From contig JADJHL010000011.1 in NCBI GenBank assembly GCA_016707585.1, positions 124,001 through 188,000 on the forward strand: a stretch of 64,000 nt of DNA. The letters run 5' to 3'. The position numbers and the translations under genes are program-made. This document shows, in pieces, positions 63,198-64,000 of this stretch. The notes under the pieces are model-generated. The model saw only the letters and a list, made by a program, of their open reading frames with translations. It was not told the DNA's origin and searched no databases. The stretch comes from Ignavibacteriales bacterium (GTDB lineage Bacteria; Bacteroidota; Ignavibacteria; Ignavibacteriales; Ignavibacteriaceae). Position 1 is the stretch's first letter. Every line of letters starts with the position of its first letter.

Positions 63198-63331
63198 TTT
63201 AAATGTTCATTACCTTTTCCATCCTCTATTAAAGCCGTTTGTGTATTTGATTAAGAGATTTGGATATTCTTTTGTGATTTTTTACTTCCAACTTTTCTAA
63301 ATATTTTAGAAACAAATAAACAGGAGAAAAA

Positions 63332-64000
63332 ATGAAAAGTACACTAGTGATAGGATTGATTATGCTTTTTACAATCTCGCTTTTACCACAGCAAAGCGAA
63401 GTTCCGTTAATTCCAATGAAAGATTTTTTTAAGAATGCAGAAAAACGCGGCTACCAGATCTCGCCTGATGGAGATTATCTTTCATTTATGCAGCCTGTTA
63501 ATTCACGAATGAATGTGTTCGTTCAGAAGATAGGTGAAGAAACTGCAGTGCAAGTTACATTTGCAACCGAAAGAGATATTGCCGGTTATTTTTGGAAAGG
63601 TAACAATAGAATTATTTATATTCAGGATTCAAAAGGAGATGAAAATTTTAGATTGTTTGCTGTTGATCGAGATGGTAAAAATCAAAAAGATTTAACTCCG
63701 TATGATAAAGTTAGAGCCGGTATAGTTGATGATCTTGTTGATATGCCAAATGAAATGCTAATTCAGATGAACAAAGAAAATCCGCAAGTATTTGATGTTT
63801 ATAGAATAAATGTAAACACAGGCGATATGACAGTGGTTGGACAAAATCCCGGAAACATTACCGGCTGGCAAACAGATCATAATGGTAAGTTAAGAATAGC
63901 AATAACAACTGACGGTGTAAACACAAGCATTCTTTATCGTAATAATGAAAACGAAGAATTTAAAACTCTTATCACAACTTCTTTTAAAGAAACATTAGCT
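63332..64000 (+). CDS. S9-family peptidase, N-terminal beta-propeller (3'-truncated by window edge)
   Basis: An open frame from ATG 63332 (CAGGAG upstream) to the window edge. It begins with a signal peptide (LVIGLIMLFTISLLPQ), then VPLIPMKDFFKNAEKRGYQI and ISPDGDYLSFMQP. The blades follow the WD-like S9 propeller pattern (RIIYIQDSKGDENFRLFAVD; KLRIAITTDGVNTS). This is the N-terminal part of prolyl-oligopeptidase-type peptidases. The Ser-Asp-His catalytic domain would lie beyond the edge. Extracytoplasmic peptide cleavage is likely. Confidence 0.82.
   Translation, partial: MKSTLVIGLIMLFTISLLPQQSEVPLIPMKDFFKNAEKRGYQISPDGDYLSFMQPVNSRMNVFVQKIGEETAVQVTFATERDIAGYFWKGNNRIIYIQDSKGDENFRLFAVDRDGKNQKDLTPYDKVRAGIVDDLVDMPNEMLIQMNKENPQVFDVYRINVNTGDMTVVGQNPGNITGWQTDHNGKLRIAITTDGVNTSILYRNNENEEFKTLITTSFKETLA

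Noticed and set aside
1..64000. CRISPR arrays, prophage, insertion sequences, riboswitches
   Set aside because: No regularly spaced repeats, cas-like, integrase or transposase genes, or recognisable riboswitch cores were seen.

Overview
The window is an AT-rich chromosomal segment, densely coded on both strands, from a Gram-negative bacterium of the Bacteroidota/Chlorobiota/Ignavibacteriota group; Ignavibacteria is my best guess. The main evidence is a set of secreted proteins with C-terminal type IX secretion (T9SS) sorting domains carrying the NYPNPFNPST-type box. Supporting evidence is a PorV/PorQ-family outer-membrane protein, a TonB-dependent receptor, many lipoproteins, a short primary sigma factor (286 aa) and promoters resembling TTTG-N16-19-TAnnTTTG. 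The assignment rests on motifs I recognise, not on a search. I see no prophage, integrase, transposase, rRNA operon or CRISPR array.

Bases 1-16000: a truncated GNAT acetyltransferase and an RsbRD_N-like protein; hemH and corA adjacent; a flavin reductase overlapping a 59-aa zinc-ribbon gene; dCMP deaminase; an EamA permease; a DUF493 protein; a long SPFH/flotillin-like protein; a three-module lipoprotein; a compact rhodanese-DUF6132-DUF302-thioredoxin operon; and a POT-like transporter. Bases 16000-31000: a T9SS cargo; a SemiSWEET gene overlapping a frameshifted EamA permease; an orphan 382-aa protein; a STAS protein; a 36-aa membrane protein; tRNA-Lys(CTT); a secreted esterase; L-serine dehydratase; a SlyD-like isomerase; a secreted M1 metallopeptidase; and a lipoprotein.

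Bases 31000-48000: a lytic transglycosylase, an AlaX-type editing protein, an exported M3 peptidase (PepF-like), an M49-like peptidase with a short HEMSH zinc motif, a T9SS protein made of six tandem repeats, an HGSNAT-like membrane acyltransferase and a DUF5916 outer-membrane protein. The primary sigma factor follows, then an MBL/beta-CASP nuclease, a DUF1697 protein and a family-B DNA polymerase. Bases 48000-64000: a run of exported proteins on the + strand. First comes a thiol-themed set (two Omp28-like proteins, a small T9SS protein, a TlpA-like protein and a DUF6029-like barrel). Then comes a strongly ribosome-bound set (DUF4397 lipoprotein, TonB receptor, 1103-aa secreted protein, PorV-like protein), and finally the 5' part of an S9 peptidase.

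Together the genes suggest a heterotroph that uses proteins and peptides: M1, M3, M49 and S9 peptidases, a POT-like transporter and serine deamination, with much of its output sent to the cell surface. At least three families of short palindromic or inverted dispersed repeats sit between genes, mostly where transcription units end. Several real genes are too short or too broken for simple ORF calling: the zinc ribbon at 5147, the 36-aa protein at 24276, the frameshifted permease at 19815-20770 and the two edge-truncated genes.
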